Below, one piece after another: positions 25,413 through 34,100 of a stretch of 64,000 nucleotides of DNA. The DNA lies in the NCBI RefSeq assembly GCF_026250525.1, contig NZ_CP111043.1, forward strand, positions 1,973,421-2,037,420, written 5' to 3'. The position numbers were made by a program, and so were the translations under genes. How positions within the stretch are numbered: position 1 is the stretch's first letter; each line of letters begins with the position of its first letter. Under the pieces are notes generated by a model. The model had not been told where the DNA came from. It ran no database searches and saw only the letters and a program-made list of their open reading frames with translations. This DNA comes from Chondrinema litorale (lineage in GTDB: Bacteria; Bacteroidota; Bacteroidia; Cytophagales; Flammeovirgaceae).

Positions 25413-27818
25413 TTAGTTTCTTAGTGGTTTTCCTTTAAAAAGAATGCTCTGAATTCTTTCCAATGTTTTCTGTTCTCCACATAAGCTTAAAAAAGCTTCT
25501 CTCTCCAAGTCGAGAAGATATTGCTCAGAAACCAAAGTTGGTTCTGAAAGGTCTCCTCCGTTCATCACATAAGAAAGTTTTCTAGCAATTTTCGCATCGT
25601 GTTCTGAAGCATAATTTCCATAAAGCATTCCTGCTATACCTGCTTCAAAAGTTGCTATTCCTCCTTTTCCTAAAACTTTAATATCAGTTCTTTCAACAGG
25701 CTTTGTATAACCTGCATCAGCCAATTTAATAGCTTGTGCTTTTGCATCTGCAATTAGACGGGCTCTGTTTAGCGATATCGCATCAGTTTCTATTAGATAA
25801 CCAAGCTCTCTGCCTTCTTCTGCTGAAGTTGCCACTTTTGCTGTAGCAATATTCATAAAATATTCTTGCAATTGGTTAATTTCTGGGTCACCCGGCTTAT
25901 ATGTGCTAGATGCTCTCAGAGTCATCTCTTTGGTTCCGCCACCTGCCGGAATTAAACCTACTCCAAATTCCACTAAACCAATATAGGTCTCGGCATGCGC
26001 TTGAATATGGTCGCAATGTAAAGAAATCTCACAACCACCGCCTAAAGCTAAACCTGCTGGTGCAGCAACAACCGGCACAGATGAGAATCTGGTTCGCATC
26101 ATGGTATTCTGGAACTGAGCAATCATGAGGTTGATTTCATCCCACTCTTGATCACCTGCAAACATAAATAACATAGCTAAGTTAGCTCCTGCTGAGAACT
26201 GAGGTGCCTCATTACCAATTACTAAACCTTTAAAGTTTTCTTCTGCTTTGGTAATGGCTGTATTGATACCCTCAATCACTTCAGCACCCATCGAGTTCAT
26301 CTTGGTATGGAATTCTAAACCTAAAATTCCATCACCTAAATCAAATAGTGTAGAACCACTATTACCCCAAACTTTATTAGATTTTCTTAAAGTATCTAGA
26401 TAAATGAAAGACTCAGTACCTGGTACTACTTTATATGTCTTACTTTCAATATCGTAGTATTTCTTCTGGCCGTTTTCTACACTGTAAAAACTTTCTTTAC
26501 CACTTTCGAGCATATCGTAAACCCACTGTGCTGGCTTTTGCCCTGCTGCTTCCATTTTAAGTACAGTATCTTTTGCACCTAAAATATCCCATGTTTCAAA
26601 CGGGCCATAATCCCAGCCAAAACCTGCAGAAACAGCTTGATCAATTTTATAAAGATCGTCTGCAATCTCAGGGATTCTCATGGTACAATACCTGAAAGTA
26701 TCGTATAAAGATTTTCTTAGAAACTCTCCTGCTTTATCTTGCGCATTTACAACAAACTTAATTCTAGCCGGAGTTTCTTCTATCGCTTTTGCCTTTTCTA
26801 ATGAAGGGAATTTGGCTTTGGTTCTTGGTACATATTCGTAGGTTTTAAAATCAAGCTCAAGAATTTCTCTTTCCCCTTTCTCATTTCTTGTTTTCTTGAA
26901 ATACCCCTGACCTGTTTTATCTCCGAGCCATTTTCTATCAGACAATTCTTTTACAATACCCGGTAGTTTAAAGGTATCTTTAGATTCATCATCAGAAAGG
27001 ATTGCTCTTAGATTGCTCGCTACGTTTACAGTAGTATCAAGACCAACTACATCCATTGTTCTGAAAGTAGCAGACTTAGGACGACCAATAAGCGGACCTG
27101 TTAGCCTGTCAACTTCCCCAACAGTTAGTCCCATCTCCTCTATAATGTGCATTGCTGACATAATCGCATACACCCCGATTCTGTTAGCGATAAATGCAGG
27201 AGTATCTTTACAAAGTACAGTTTCTTTACCCAGATATAAGTCACCATAAAGCATTAAGAAATCCAATACATCTTGTTTAGTTTCTGGACCGGGGATAATT
27301 TCCAGTAATCTTAGGTAACGTGGTGGGTTAAAAAAGTGAGTACCACAAAAATGCTTTTTAAAATCATCGCTTCTACCTTCACACATTAAATGCATTGGTA
27401 TACCAGAAGTATTCGATGTTATTAAAGTGCCTGGTTTTCTATATTTCTCAACCTGATCAAAAACTATTTTTTTGATTTCTAATTTCTCTACAACAACTTC
27501 TAAAATCCAATCATAATCGGCAATTTTAGACATATCGTCATCGAAATTACCTGTACTTATTAATGTGGCTGATTTGCTGCTATATAATGGGGCGGGCTTA
27601 GATTTTATAGCAAACTGAAGTGCATCATTTACAATTCTATTTTTTACTGCTGCATCTGTTAGTGACAATCCTTTTGCTTTTTCCTTGTCGTTTAACTCTT
27701 TGGGAGCAATATCGAGTAACAAAACCTGCACACCTATATTTGCAAAGTGGCATGCAATTCTGGAACCCATAACACCTGAACCCAATACAGCAACTTTTTT
27801 TACTGTTCTATTTTTCAT
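25413..27818 (-). CDS. fadN: 3-hydroxyacyl-CoA dehydrogenase / enoyl-CoA hydratase fusion
   Basis: 801 residues. The NAD-binding motif VAVLGSGVMGSRIA is at the N terminus, followed by dehydrogenase domains (about 1-430). A crotonase/enoyl-CoA hydratase domain occupies about 490-700, including LALGGGCEISLHCDH and VEFGVGLIPAGGGTKE. This dehydrogenase-first order matches Bacillus FadN rather than E. coli FadB, where the hydratase is first. It carries out hydration and NAD-dependent oxidation in beta-oxidation. Second gene of the marR-fadN-fadA operon. No acyl-CoA dehydrogenase or acyl-CoA ligase gene is in this window. Confidence 0.93.
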   Translation of the reverse strand: MKNRTVKKVAVLGSGVMGSRIACHFANIGVQVLLLDIAPKELNDKEKAKGLSLTDAAVKNRIVNDALQFAIKSKPAPLYSSKSATLISTGNFDDDMSKIADYDWILEVVVEKLEIKKIVFDQVEKYRKPGTLITSNTSGIPMHLMCEGRSDDFKKHFCGTHFFNPPRYLRLLEIIPGPETKQDVLDFLMLYGDLYLGKETVLCKDTPAFIANRIGVYAIMSAMHIIEEMGLTVGEVDRLTGPLIGRPKSATFRTMDVVGLDTTVNVASNLRAILSDDESKDTFKLPGIVKELSDRKWLGDKTGQGYFKKTRNEKGEREILELDFKTYEYVPRTKAKFPSLEKAKAIEETPARIKFVVNAQDKAGEFLRKSLYDTFRYCTMRIPEIADDLYKIDQAVSAGFGWDYGPFETWDILGAKDTVLKMEAAGQKPAQWVYDMLESGKESFYSVENGQKKYYDIESKTYKVVPGTESFIYLDTLRKSNKVWGNSGSTLFDLGDGILGLEFHTKMNSMGAEVIEGINTAITKAEENFKGLVIGNEAPQFSAGANLAMLFMFAGDQEWDEINLMIAQFQNTMMRTRFSSVPVVAAPAGLALGGGCEISLHCDHIQAHAETYIGLVEFGVGLIPAGGGTKEMTLRASSTYKPGDPEINQLQEYFMNIATAKVATSAEEGRELGYLIETDAISLNRARLIADAKAQAIKLADAGYTKPVERTDIKVLGKGGIATFEAGIAGMLYGNYASEHDAKIARKLSYVMNGGDLSEPTLVSEQYLLDLEREAFLSLCGEQKTLERIQSILFKGKPLRN

Positions 27819-27899
27819 ATTTCTTGTTGTTAGAGGTTGGTTGTATTAAAATTCCTGTTAATTAAAGTTTGTCTTTAGCTTTTATAGTCTTAGTATATT

Positions 27900-28388
27900 C
27901 TATTTAACTTTTGTATTTCCTAGTATTTCTTCTTCTGCCTCACTTTCATCCAGATTCTCAATAACATAATGTATTTTTTCTATTACTTTAAAAAACACTT
28001 CAAACTCATTCTGATTCACTTGCTCACTCAATTTTCTATTAAAGTACTTTACTGTCTGCCTTGCGAGTTCTCTTTTTTTCTTGCCTTCTTCTGTTAAAAA
28101 GATTATTACCTTGCGTTTATCTGTGGCGTCAGCTTTTCTGTAAATAAGTCCCTTTTCTTCAATTGACTTAAGCATCCTAGTTAAACTACGTGCTTCCATA
28201 CCTAATAAAGGAGCAATTTTAGTAGCTGGTGTTCCCACTTCTCTATCTATATTCAATAAAACAAATCCTGAAGAATGTGTTATATCGAAATCAGCTCCTA
28301 CATAATTGTACATTTTAGAAATTGCCAGCCATGCCGCTTTAATGCTAAAATCTACTGATCTTTTCTTTTTTTGCTGATTATCTGTCAT
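27900..28388 (-). CDS. MarR-family transcriptional regulator
   Basis: 162 residues with a winged-helix domain: ATKIAPLLGMEARSLTRMLKSIEEKGLIYRKADATDKRKVIIFLTEEGKK is the recognition helix and wing with the conserved DKR. First gene of the operon, 81 bases before fadN. A 44-bp perfect palindrome starts 36 bases upstream of its start codon, next to a TATTTTTG -7-like box, so autoregulation together with the fad genes is likely. The ligand may be an acyl-CoA, as for other fatty-acid MarR/TetR regulators; that is inference. Confidence 0.93.
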   Translation of the reverse strand: MTDNQQKKKRSVDFSIKAAWLAISKMYNYVGADFDITHSSGFVLLNIDREVGTPATKIAPLLGMEARSLTRMLKSIEEKGLIYRKADATDKRKVIIFLTEEGKKKRELARQTVKYFNRKLSEQVNQNEFEVFFKVIEKIHYVIENLDESEAEEEILGNTKVK

Positions 28389-28421
28389 TGCTTAAAGGTT
28401 ATTTTAACGCTGGGATTAAAA

Positions 28422-28468
28422 CAAAAATAGCAAAAAATATTATGCATGCATAATATTTTTTGCTATTT
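28422..28468 (-). promoter_or_regulatory. 44-bp perfect palindrome overlapping the marR promoter: probable operator
   Basis: Bases 28425-28446 are the exact reverse complement of 28447-28468, with no mismatch and no spacer. The centre reads TTATGCATGCATAA. On the minus strand a TATTTTTG box (28429 to 28422) matching TAnnTTTG overlaps the promoter-proximal edge, about 34 bases before the marR start. The palindrome thus covers about -8 to -50 of the predicted promoter, as expected for a dimeric repressor. The perfect arms would also let it form a cruciform or an RNA hairpin if transcribed from the other side. Confidence 0.65.
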
Positions 28469-29040
28469 AAAAATCTTATTTATTGTAAAGAAATATCAAA
28501 AAATGTTAAAGGTTTTCTTGCCGACGTGAAAGTTATTCTTGAAAAAAGAAAAAAATCAAAACATTTTATCATGTAATACGGTATTTAAAATGACATACAC
28601 AGTTAATTTACATGTTACAAATCAAAATAAATCTTACTTAAGTAACATTTTAAACGAAAAGAGAATAGTTATTGCTTTTATTGATGCATTAGTATGGAAA
28701 TGAAGTATTTTTTGTGCTGAAGCTATAGATATAACAAGAAAATGTGAGATAATAAGTTTTTTATTTCTCTTTTTTTGTATAAATTGAGAAAAATATTACT
28801 TCACAGAATATAAGCAAATTTCAAGTAATCTTAAGCTAAGTGCAATTTCGAACTTCTCATGTTATTGCAGTTTTTTCCATTGCATAAGTTATTTTTTCCA
28901 AAATCTTATGTAAGAAAAACATATAAACTTTACTAGTTTCATAACTATCGCCTTTTTGCTATTCAATGCGCAATCGAATAGATTAGCGTTGTATAGACGA
29001 CTACCACGAACCATTTATAAAACAATTAGACCAAACAATA
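28469..29040. other. 572-bp AT-rich region between the marR operator and the next gene
   Basis: No gene, tRNA or clear promoter box was recognised. The 11 bases TTTTTGCTATT at 28953-28963 repeat a piece of the right arm of the marR palindrome, and a CTATTC/GAATAG dyad overlaps it (28959-28981). It must contain the promoter of the receiver-like gene at 29041. Confidence 0.45.
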
Positions 29041-30768
29041 ATGAGTATTAAGCCTATACTCATCTGTAATCCAGATGAAGACTTACTTATCGATTCCCAA
29101 CACTTTGAAATTGTTGATAACCCAAACGTTTACAACAGACTCCGTAATAGCGGTCAGCTAGCCAAATCTGAAAAGGTCATTATTGTTGCTGAATTAAATT
29201 GGGAAGAAAAAAAACTAAGCAGTTTTCAAGGTTTTGACTTGATTAAAGACATAAGACTAAATCTGCAAAGCAGAAATCCCATTTTAGTTTTATCACATTT
29301 ACCCTTCAATACTTTTGATTTTGAATTAAAGAATTTTACTACTGGTAATGTTCGATTCTTTAGAGATCCTTCTATTAGCTTTTCTACATTAATTGATTTT
29401 GAGTGTACTCCTTTTCAAAATTTAGGAAAATGTTTTAGAGAAGGCTTAGAGGATGAACTACATACTTTTTTATGCGAAAGATTATATTCAGATACTGGAT
29501 ATATCGATGAAGAATCACTAGAACTTCATGATGAAATCTATTCTTCAAATACTGATCAATTAGGAATAGATATTATCAACAAGTATTTCAATAAGGTGAT
29601 TAATACTTTTCCTGAAAGGGAAACAGATGTTTACAAAATTAGAACTGAGTTTTATAGCAACATTGAAACCTTTCCGAAATTTAGTAACCAGGAAGTGTTA
29701 AGACACATACCTAAACTGAAGGAAAAAATCAATGATATTCTACCAGAAGAAGAAGTTAGTACTCCTCAAAGCAATAGTCTTAACAATGACATCCGGTTTG
29801 GAGAAGTACTTTATGTAGATAGCAATGACAGGTTCGGAAACATCGTAAAAGAAAAATTAAACAGCTTTGGCATTACAAGCAGATTAGCTTATGATGTTAA
29901 TGAAGCTATTGATATATTAAAGCACGATTCTAAAAACAAAATAACTGTTCTTGTTTGCGACAACAGGTTCTTTAATAAAGAAAAAATTTACAATAGAAAG
30001 CAATCATTCCATATATCTAAAGAGCTTGCAGCTTTACCTAATATTGTGAATGTAATTACTCTCTGTGGCTTAAGCACAAGAAAGCTGGCATCTTCTGCCA
30101 TGCAACATAAAAGAATGGTAATCCCTATGCTTAAAAAAGATGTATTTGACACACCTTGGGGCTTAGATAGTTTCTGCAACACAGTTAAACAACTTAATGT
30201 AGAAGCAGTTTCTGTTATAGAAAAACCATCTTCTTTTTCTGGTGATCACCAATACTTGTACAAAGTACATAGAGAGGCAAAGGATTACGAACAATTTGAA
30301 GAAGATATTTCTTCTACAGCATTTTATTTCGTGAAAAAGATTGTTGAAAATGGTTCGATCCCAAAATACCTTTTACCGAATATAAGTGGTCGTTTGGGTA
30401 CTAAAAATCACGAAAGAAATCTGGAAAACTTTAGAAATATACTACTTGCTAGAAGATTTATTTTAGGCTTGTGTCAGCTACCAATTAGTACTGTTATGAG
30501 ATTTGAAGATTATAACAGCAATGTAAAGGTAGACAGAAAAGACTGGTGGTATATTATGTACAATGCATTAAAGAATGGAGAGTTGAAGTTGAATTTAGAT
30601 GACATTGATGAACCAGAGTTAAACATGGCTTTTAATCGTAGTTTAAAGATGTCTTTAAAGCGTAACTACAACTGGCAGGTAAGTAAGAACTATGCATTAA
30701 CTATAGAAGAAAAAAACTGGCTTAGCAAAGAGGCAATCAACTTTGCTGAAATCCAAATAAGTGAATAA
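29041..30768 (+). CDS. Large protein with a receiver-like domain, otherwise unrecognised
   Basis: 575 residues, no signal peptide or membrane helix. Around 253-385 it resembles a CheY-type receiver: EVLYVDSNDRFGNIVKEKL opens like the acidic-pair strand, VLVCDNRFF carries a candidate phospho-acceptor Asp (D307), VITLCGLS matches the Thr/Ser strand, and PMLKKDVF the conserved Lys. The N-terminal 1-120 also has a receiver-like order (VIIVAELNW, FDLIKDIRLN, NPILVLSHLP) but without clear active-site acids. The C-terminal 190 residues are rich in aromatic and charged residues and match nothing I know. It could be an atypical response regulator. A second unknown gene follows after 77 bases. Confidence 0.7.
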   Translation: MSIKPILICNPDEDLLIDSQHFEIVDNPNVYNRLRNSGQLAKSEKVIIVAELNWEEKKLSSFQGFDLIKDIRLNLQSRNPILVLSHLPFNTFDFELKNFTTGNVRFFRDPSISFSTLIDFECTPFQNLGKCFREGLEDELHTFLCERLYSDTGYIDEESLELHDEIYSSNTDQLGIDIINKYFNKVINTFPERETDVYKIRTEFYSNIETFPKFSNQEVLRHIPKLKEKINDILPEEEVSTPQSNSLNNDIRFGEVLYVDSNDRFGNIVKEKLNSFGITSRLAYDVNEAIDILKHDSKNKITVLVCDNRFFNKEKIYNRKQSFHISKELAALPNIVNVITLCGLSTRKLASSAMQHKRMVIPMLKKDVFDTPWGLDSFCNTVKQLNVEAVSVIEKPSSFSGDHQYLYKVHREAKDYEQFEEDISSTAFYFVKKIVENGSIPKYLLPNISGRLGTKNHERNLENFRNILLARRFILGLCQLPISTVMRFEDYNSNVKVDRKDWWYIMYNALKNGELKLNLDDIDEPELNMAFNRSLKMSLKRNYNWQVSKNYALTIEEKNWLSKEAINFAEIQISE

Positions 30769-30785
30769 AAACTAAATAACTTATA

Positions 30786-30825
30786 ATCAGAATATAAGTA
30801 GACCACAGTTTGCTTATATTCTGAT
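30786..30825. repeat. 13-bp perfect inverted repeat between two unknown genes
   Basis: ATCAGAATATAAG (30786-30798) and CTTATATTCTGAT (30813-30825) are exact reverse complements around a 14-base loop. No T-run follows on the plus strand, so it is not a standard terminator. It sits 17 bases after one gene and 20 bases before the next, a position suited to an operator, an attenuator or an RNA-processing hairpin. Confidence 0.7.
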
Positions 30826-30845
30826 GTATAAATTACCAACTAAAT

Positions 30846-31511
30846 ATGCAACAAACAGACATTGTTTTATTTTCTTATTCATCTAACAGCATTAGTCTAC
30901 CATTTTTTAAAGATTTTGGTTTTACGTCAACTATATCGCATAAAAGCCTAGATTTTCTATTTCCTTTTGACGACCTCGATAATCATTCACAAGCCGTTCA
31001 ATGTGATATATTATTTCTAGAAGAAAATGCTACTGTAACAGATGCGGTAATTAATACCATTGAACAAGCCGATAATATTTATCTCATTTTCAATAATGAT
31101 AGCGAGCATATAAAAAACAGACTTCAAAAAATTTCTAAAGGAAAGATTTTTAGAAATATACTTTCTAAAGAGCTTGACAAAGAAGTGTGTATTGCTTTGA
31201 TAGAACAAATGGCTCAAGCTTATAAAAACAGAGACAAAGGAAATTATCATAATTCTTTAAAGCAACTAAAATCTCTGTTTACAGAAAATGTAATTCTTGA
31301 AGTCAAGCTACAACTCTTAAAAGCTAGTTCTAATAAAGATCAGATAAAAACCCTTCTCAGTACTTGTAAAGACACTGAAAAAGTGATTCTGAGTAAGATT
31401 ATTGAAAAAGAAGAAATTAAAGAATTACTCCAAACCCTATCGGGAAACGAGCTTACAGAAATAGAAGCACTTAAAAAAGTTAGGAGTAAATTATATAATG
31501 AAATATGCTAA
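30846..31511 (+). CDS. Unrecognised protein paired with the receiver-like gene
   Basis: 221 residues, acidic N-terminal half with alternating beta/alpha character (DIVLFSYSS, CDILFLEENATV, ADNIYLIFNND), then a helical C-terminal half rich in K, E and L. The N-terminal part could be a degenerate receiver or flavodoxin-like fold, but no motif is decisive. It follows the receiver-like gene and ends 13 bases from the convergent ABC transporter gene. No signal peptide or membrane segment. Function unknown; a partner of the upstream protein is the natural guess. Confidence 0.62.
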   Translation: MQQTDIVLFSYSSNSISLPFFKDFGFTSTISHKSLDFLFPFDDLDNHSQAVQCDILFLEENATVTDAVINTIEQADNIYLIFNNDSEHIKNRLQKISKGKIFRNILSKELDKEVCIALIEQMAQAYKNRDKGNYHNSLKQLKSLFTENVILEVKLQLLKASSNKDQIKTLLSTCKDTEKVILSKIIEKEEIKELLQTLSGNELTEIEALKKVRSKLYNEIC

Positions 31512-31538
31512 GTCTACCTATCTTTTAGATGGTAGACT
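31511..31538. repeat. Hairpin at the convergent gene ends
   Basis: AGTCTACC and GGTAGACT pair over 8 bp with a 12-base loop. The hairpin overlaps the plus-strand stop codon and the last codons of the minus-strand ABC transporter gene. No T-tract follows on either side, so termination activity is uncertain. Confidence 0.45.
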
Positions 31539-33366
31539 GTAGCTCGTTTAATTTTCTGTATACACCTTCATTTATAGTCATAAGCGATTCATGATTCCCC
31601 TTCTCGATTATCTCTCCATCTTTAATTACCAGAATTTTATCGGCATGCTGAATGGTACTCAATCTATGGGCAATAATGATAGAAGTTCTATTTTTTAACA
31701 GGTTTGTAAGTGCATCTTGCACTAATTTTTCAGATTCTGTATCTAATGCAGAAGTTGCTTCATCAAGAATTAAGATATCTGGGTTTTTAAGGACTGCTCT
31801 AGCAATGCTAATTCGTTGCCTTTGTCCACCTGAAAGCTTGAGTCCTCTATCTCCAATAAATGTATCGTAACCATTTTCTGCTTGCATAATAAAATCATGT
31901 GCATTGGCAATTTTTGCAGCCTGAATTACTTCTTCTCTAGTCGCTTCAGTTTTAGCAAATGAAATGTTGTTGGCAATGGTATCATTAAACAAGATGGACT
32001 CTTGGGTAACAATACCCATATGATCTCTCACAGACTTAATATTAGCCTCTGTAAGAGAAATACCATCCATACTAATAATTCCTTTGATAGGATCATAAAA
32101 CCTCGGGATAAGGTCTGCAATGGTGGATTTACCACCACCCGATGGGCCGACTAAAGCGATAGTTTTTCCTTTTTCAAGTTTAAAGTTAATTCCTTTTAAA
32201 ACTTCCTTTTCACCATCATAAGTAAAAGACACATCTTTAAACTCAATCTCACTATTGAATTTATCAATTTTAACAGCTTGAGCCTTATCCGTGATCATCG
32301 GCTTTTGATCTATAATATGCAATACTCTTTTTCCTGCTTCCAATCCTCGTTGAATTGAACTGATAGCAGAAGAGATCAATCGCATTGGAATTAATATCTG
32401 AGAAAGTAAAACAATATAAGTTATAAACTCAGCTGGTTCGAGTGAAGACTGCTCTTTTAAAACCAAAGTTCCTCCATAAAATAAAATACCTGCAACCATA
32501 CCTACACCAACAAATTCTGAAAGTGGAGATGCAATTTCTCTTTTAAGAGACATAGATCGCAATGTATGTGCATAAGCCTTGTTTTGTTGCTCAAATTTAT
32601 TGTTGATATAGTTTTCTGCATTAAAGCCTTTTATCACCTTAAAAGCGCCTAAAGCCTCATCTATCGTGCTTAGCATATCTCCTAGAATAATCTGAACTTC
32701 AGAAGCTTGCTTCTTTAATTTTCTAATAAGTTTAGAAAAAGCTACACCCGCAGTTGGTAAAACTAATATTGTGAATAAAGTGAGCTCAGTAGACATCATA
32801 AAAAGCAAGAAGAAATAACCAATAATGGTTGCCGGCTCTCTAAAAACCACTGAAATCGTATTAACAATAGAGTTTTCAACTTCTTGAATATCACTAGTCA
32901 TTCTAGATGCTAGATCACCTTTTTTATTCTCTGCAAAAAAGCCACTATGCATGTCAGATACTTTTTCGAAGATAGATTTTCTCAAGTTCAAGATTAGCCT
33001 TGCTCTCATAAAGGCCATTACTCTCGTAGCAAAATACCTAAAAAAGCCCTTAAGCAAGTTGGTAATCATAATGAGAATACACACAAACTCAAGCGCAGCA
33101 ATTTTACCATATTCATCTACAATAGAAATAAAATGGTAATTGAATTTATCTTTTACATAAGAAATGGTAGGCTCAAAACTAGGATTACTAACAACCTCTT
33201 TAACATTATCGCCATCGACTGTTCCAAATAAAACCTCAAGTAGGGGAATTAAAAGACTAAAATTTAATAAACCGAATATGATAGCTAAAGAAGCAAATAT
33301 GATATAGCTGGTTAATGAAAAAGCTAATGGGTATGCGTAGGAAAGTAAGCGAATGTAAATCTTCAT
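31525..33366 (-). CDS. ABC exporter, ATP-binding and membrane domains fused (MsbA-like)
   Basis: 613 residues: six membrane helices in the first 330 residues and one nucleotide-binding domain at about 370-605. The latter has Walker A GPSGGGKST, signature LSGGQRQR, Walker B ILILDEATSALD and the switch His in IIAHRLST. It works as a homodimer. The architecture is that of MsbA lipid A flippases and multidrug exporters; lipid A export is plausible because the window also holds two glycan glycosyltransferases, but the substrate cannot be assigned. A TACATTTG box lies 50 bases upstream. Confidence 0.9.
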   Translation of the reverse strand: MKIYIRLLSYAYPLAFSLTSYIIFASLAIIFGLLNFSLLIPLLEVLFGTVDGDNVKEVVSNPSFEPTISYVKDKFNYHFISIVDEYGKIAALEFVCILIMITNLLKGFFRYFATRVMAFMRARLILNLRKSIFEKVSDMHSGFFAENKKGDLASRMTSDIQEVENSIVNTISVVFREPATIIGYFFLLFMMSTELTLFTILVLPTAGVAFSKLIRKLKKQASEVQIILGDMLSTIDEALGAFKVIKGFNAENYINNKFEQQNKAYAHTLRSMSLKREIASPLSEFVGVGMVAGILFYGGTLVLKEQSSLEPAEFITYIVLLSQILIPMRLISSAISSIQRGLEAGKRVLHIIDQKPMITDKAQAVKIDKFNSEIEFKDVSFTYDGEKEVLKGINFKLEKGKTIALVGPSGGGKSTIADLIPRFYDPIKGIISMDGISLTEANIKSVRDHMGIVTQESILFNDTIANNISFAKTEATREEVIQAAKIANAHDFIMQAENGYDTFIGDRGLKLSGGQRQRISIARAVLKNPDILILDEATSALDTESEKLVQDALTNLLKNRTSIIIAHRLSTIQHADKILVIKDGEIIEKGNHESLMTINEGVYRKLNELQSTI

Positions 33367-33415
33367 AATTTGAACACTGTATTACTACAGAATTTTTCTA
33401 ATATGGTTATTCGTG

Positions 33416-33423
33416 CAAATGTA
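33416..33423 (-). promoter_or_regulatory. Candidate -7 box for the ABC exporter gene
   Basis: On the minus strand this reads TACATTTG, matching TAnnTTTG. It lies 50 bases upstream of the start codon. A matching TTG at -33 was not found, so the call is tentative. Confidence 0.38.
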
Positions 33424-33602
33424 AAAACAATCCTGTTATTTAATCTTACTGAATGGTAAATGCATTATATTACAGAATAATTTCATCTGATAAATATTCT
33501 CACAATATTTAGCTTAATTCCCAAATTTTACACAAGCGGTTAACAAGTATGGTTATATTTCTATAAATTAGACATATTAGATACAATCAATAAAATTTAA
33601 AG

Positions 33603-33932
33603 ATGGGACCCGAAATAGTTTTTATAGCCATTACTGCCATTATTTCAGGCACAATTGTCAAACTAAGAAGAATGCAGCTTGAAAAAAATATGGGATATAT
33701 AGGTCAAGAAGATCATGGCCGTTTTTCTAAAAGACAATCAAGAAGACAAAACAATACTCAGCTAGAGGAAGTCAATAAAAGACTTGAAAATCTCGAAACA
33801 ATTGTAGCTGGTGGCGATTTCAATGGTTTACCAGAATACGATTCTAATCAGGATTTAAAGGAGCAAATCAGTATTTTATCCCGCAGAATTTCTGAATTAG
33901 AGCAAGAGAAGTACCGTAACGACCCGTATTAA
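33603..33932 (+). CDS. Small membrane-anchored coiled-coil protein
   Basis: 109 residues. An N-terminal hydrophobic helix (about 3-20) is followed by a basic linker (KRQSRRQ) and two short coiled coils (LEEVNKRLENLE and LKEQISILSRRISELEQE). The arrangement resembles the PspB type of phage-shock protein, but the sequence is not close enough to call. No signal-peptide cleavage site is evident. A terminator-like hairpin follows, so it is probably transcribed alone. Confidence 0.6.
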   Translation: MGPEIVFIAITAIISGTIVKLRRMQLEKNMGYIGQEDHGRFSKRQSRRQNNTQLEEVNKRLENLETIVAGGDFNGLPEYDSNQDLKEQISILSRRISELEQEKYRNDPY

Positions 33933-33939
33933 TATAATT

Positions 33940-33977
33940 AGGCATTATTCATTTAAAGGATAATGCCTTTATTTTAA
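33940..33977 (+). terminator. Terminator-like hairpin after the small membrane protein
   Basis: AGGCATTAT (33940-33948) and ATAATGCCT (33960-33968) pair perfectly around 11 bases, followed by TTATTTT. The T-tract is broken by one A, so it is a moderate terminator. Confidence 0.55.
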
Positions 33978-34100
33978 ACAGCAATCTCCTCCATTTTTTC
34001 TTCCTTTTCTTTTAATACTTACTCCTTAAGTAGTATTTTGAATCAATTTTAAAATACACATAAGTTAAACAAGCTATTTTTTTATCTAGCTATCCACATC

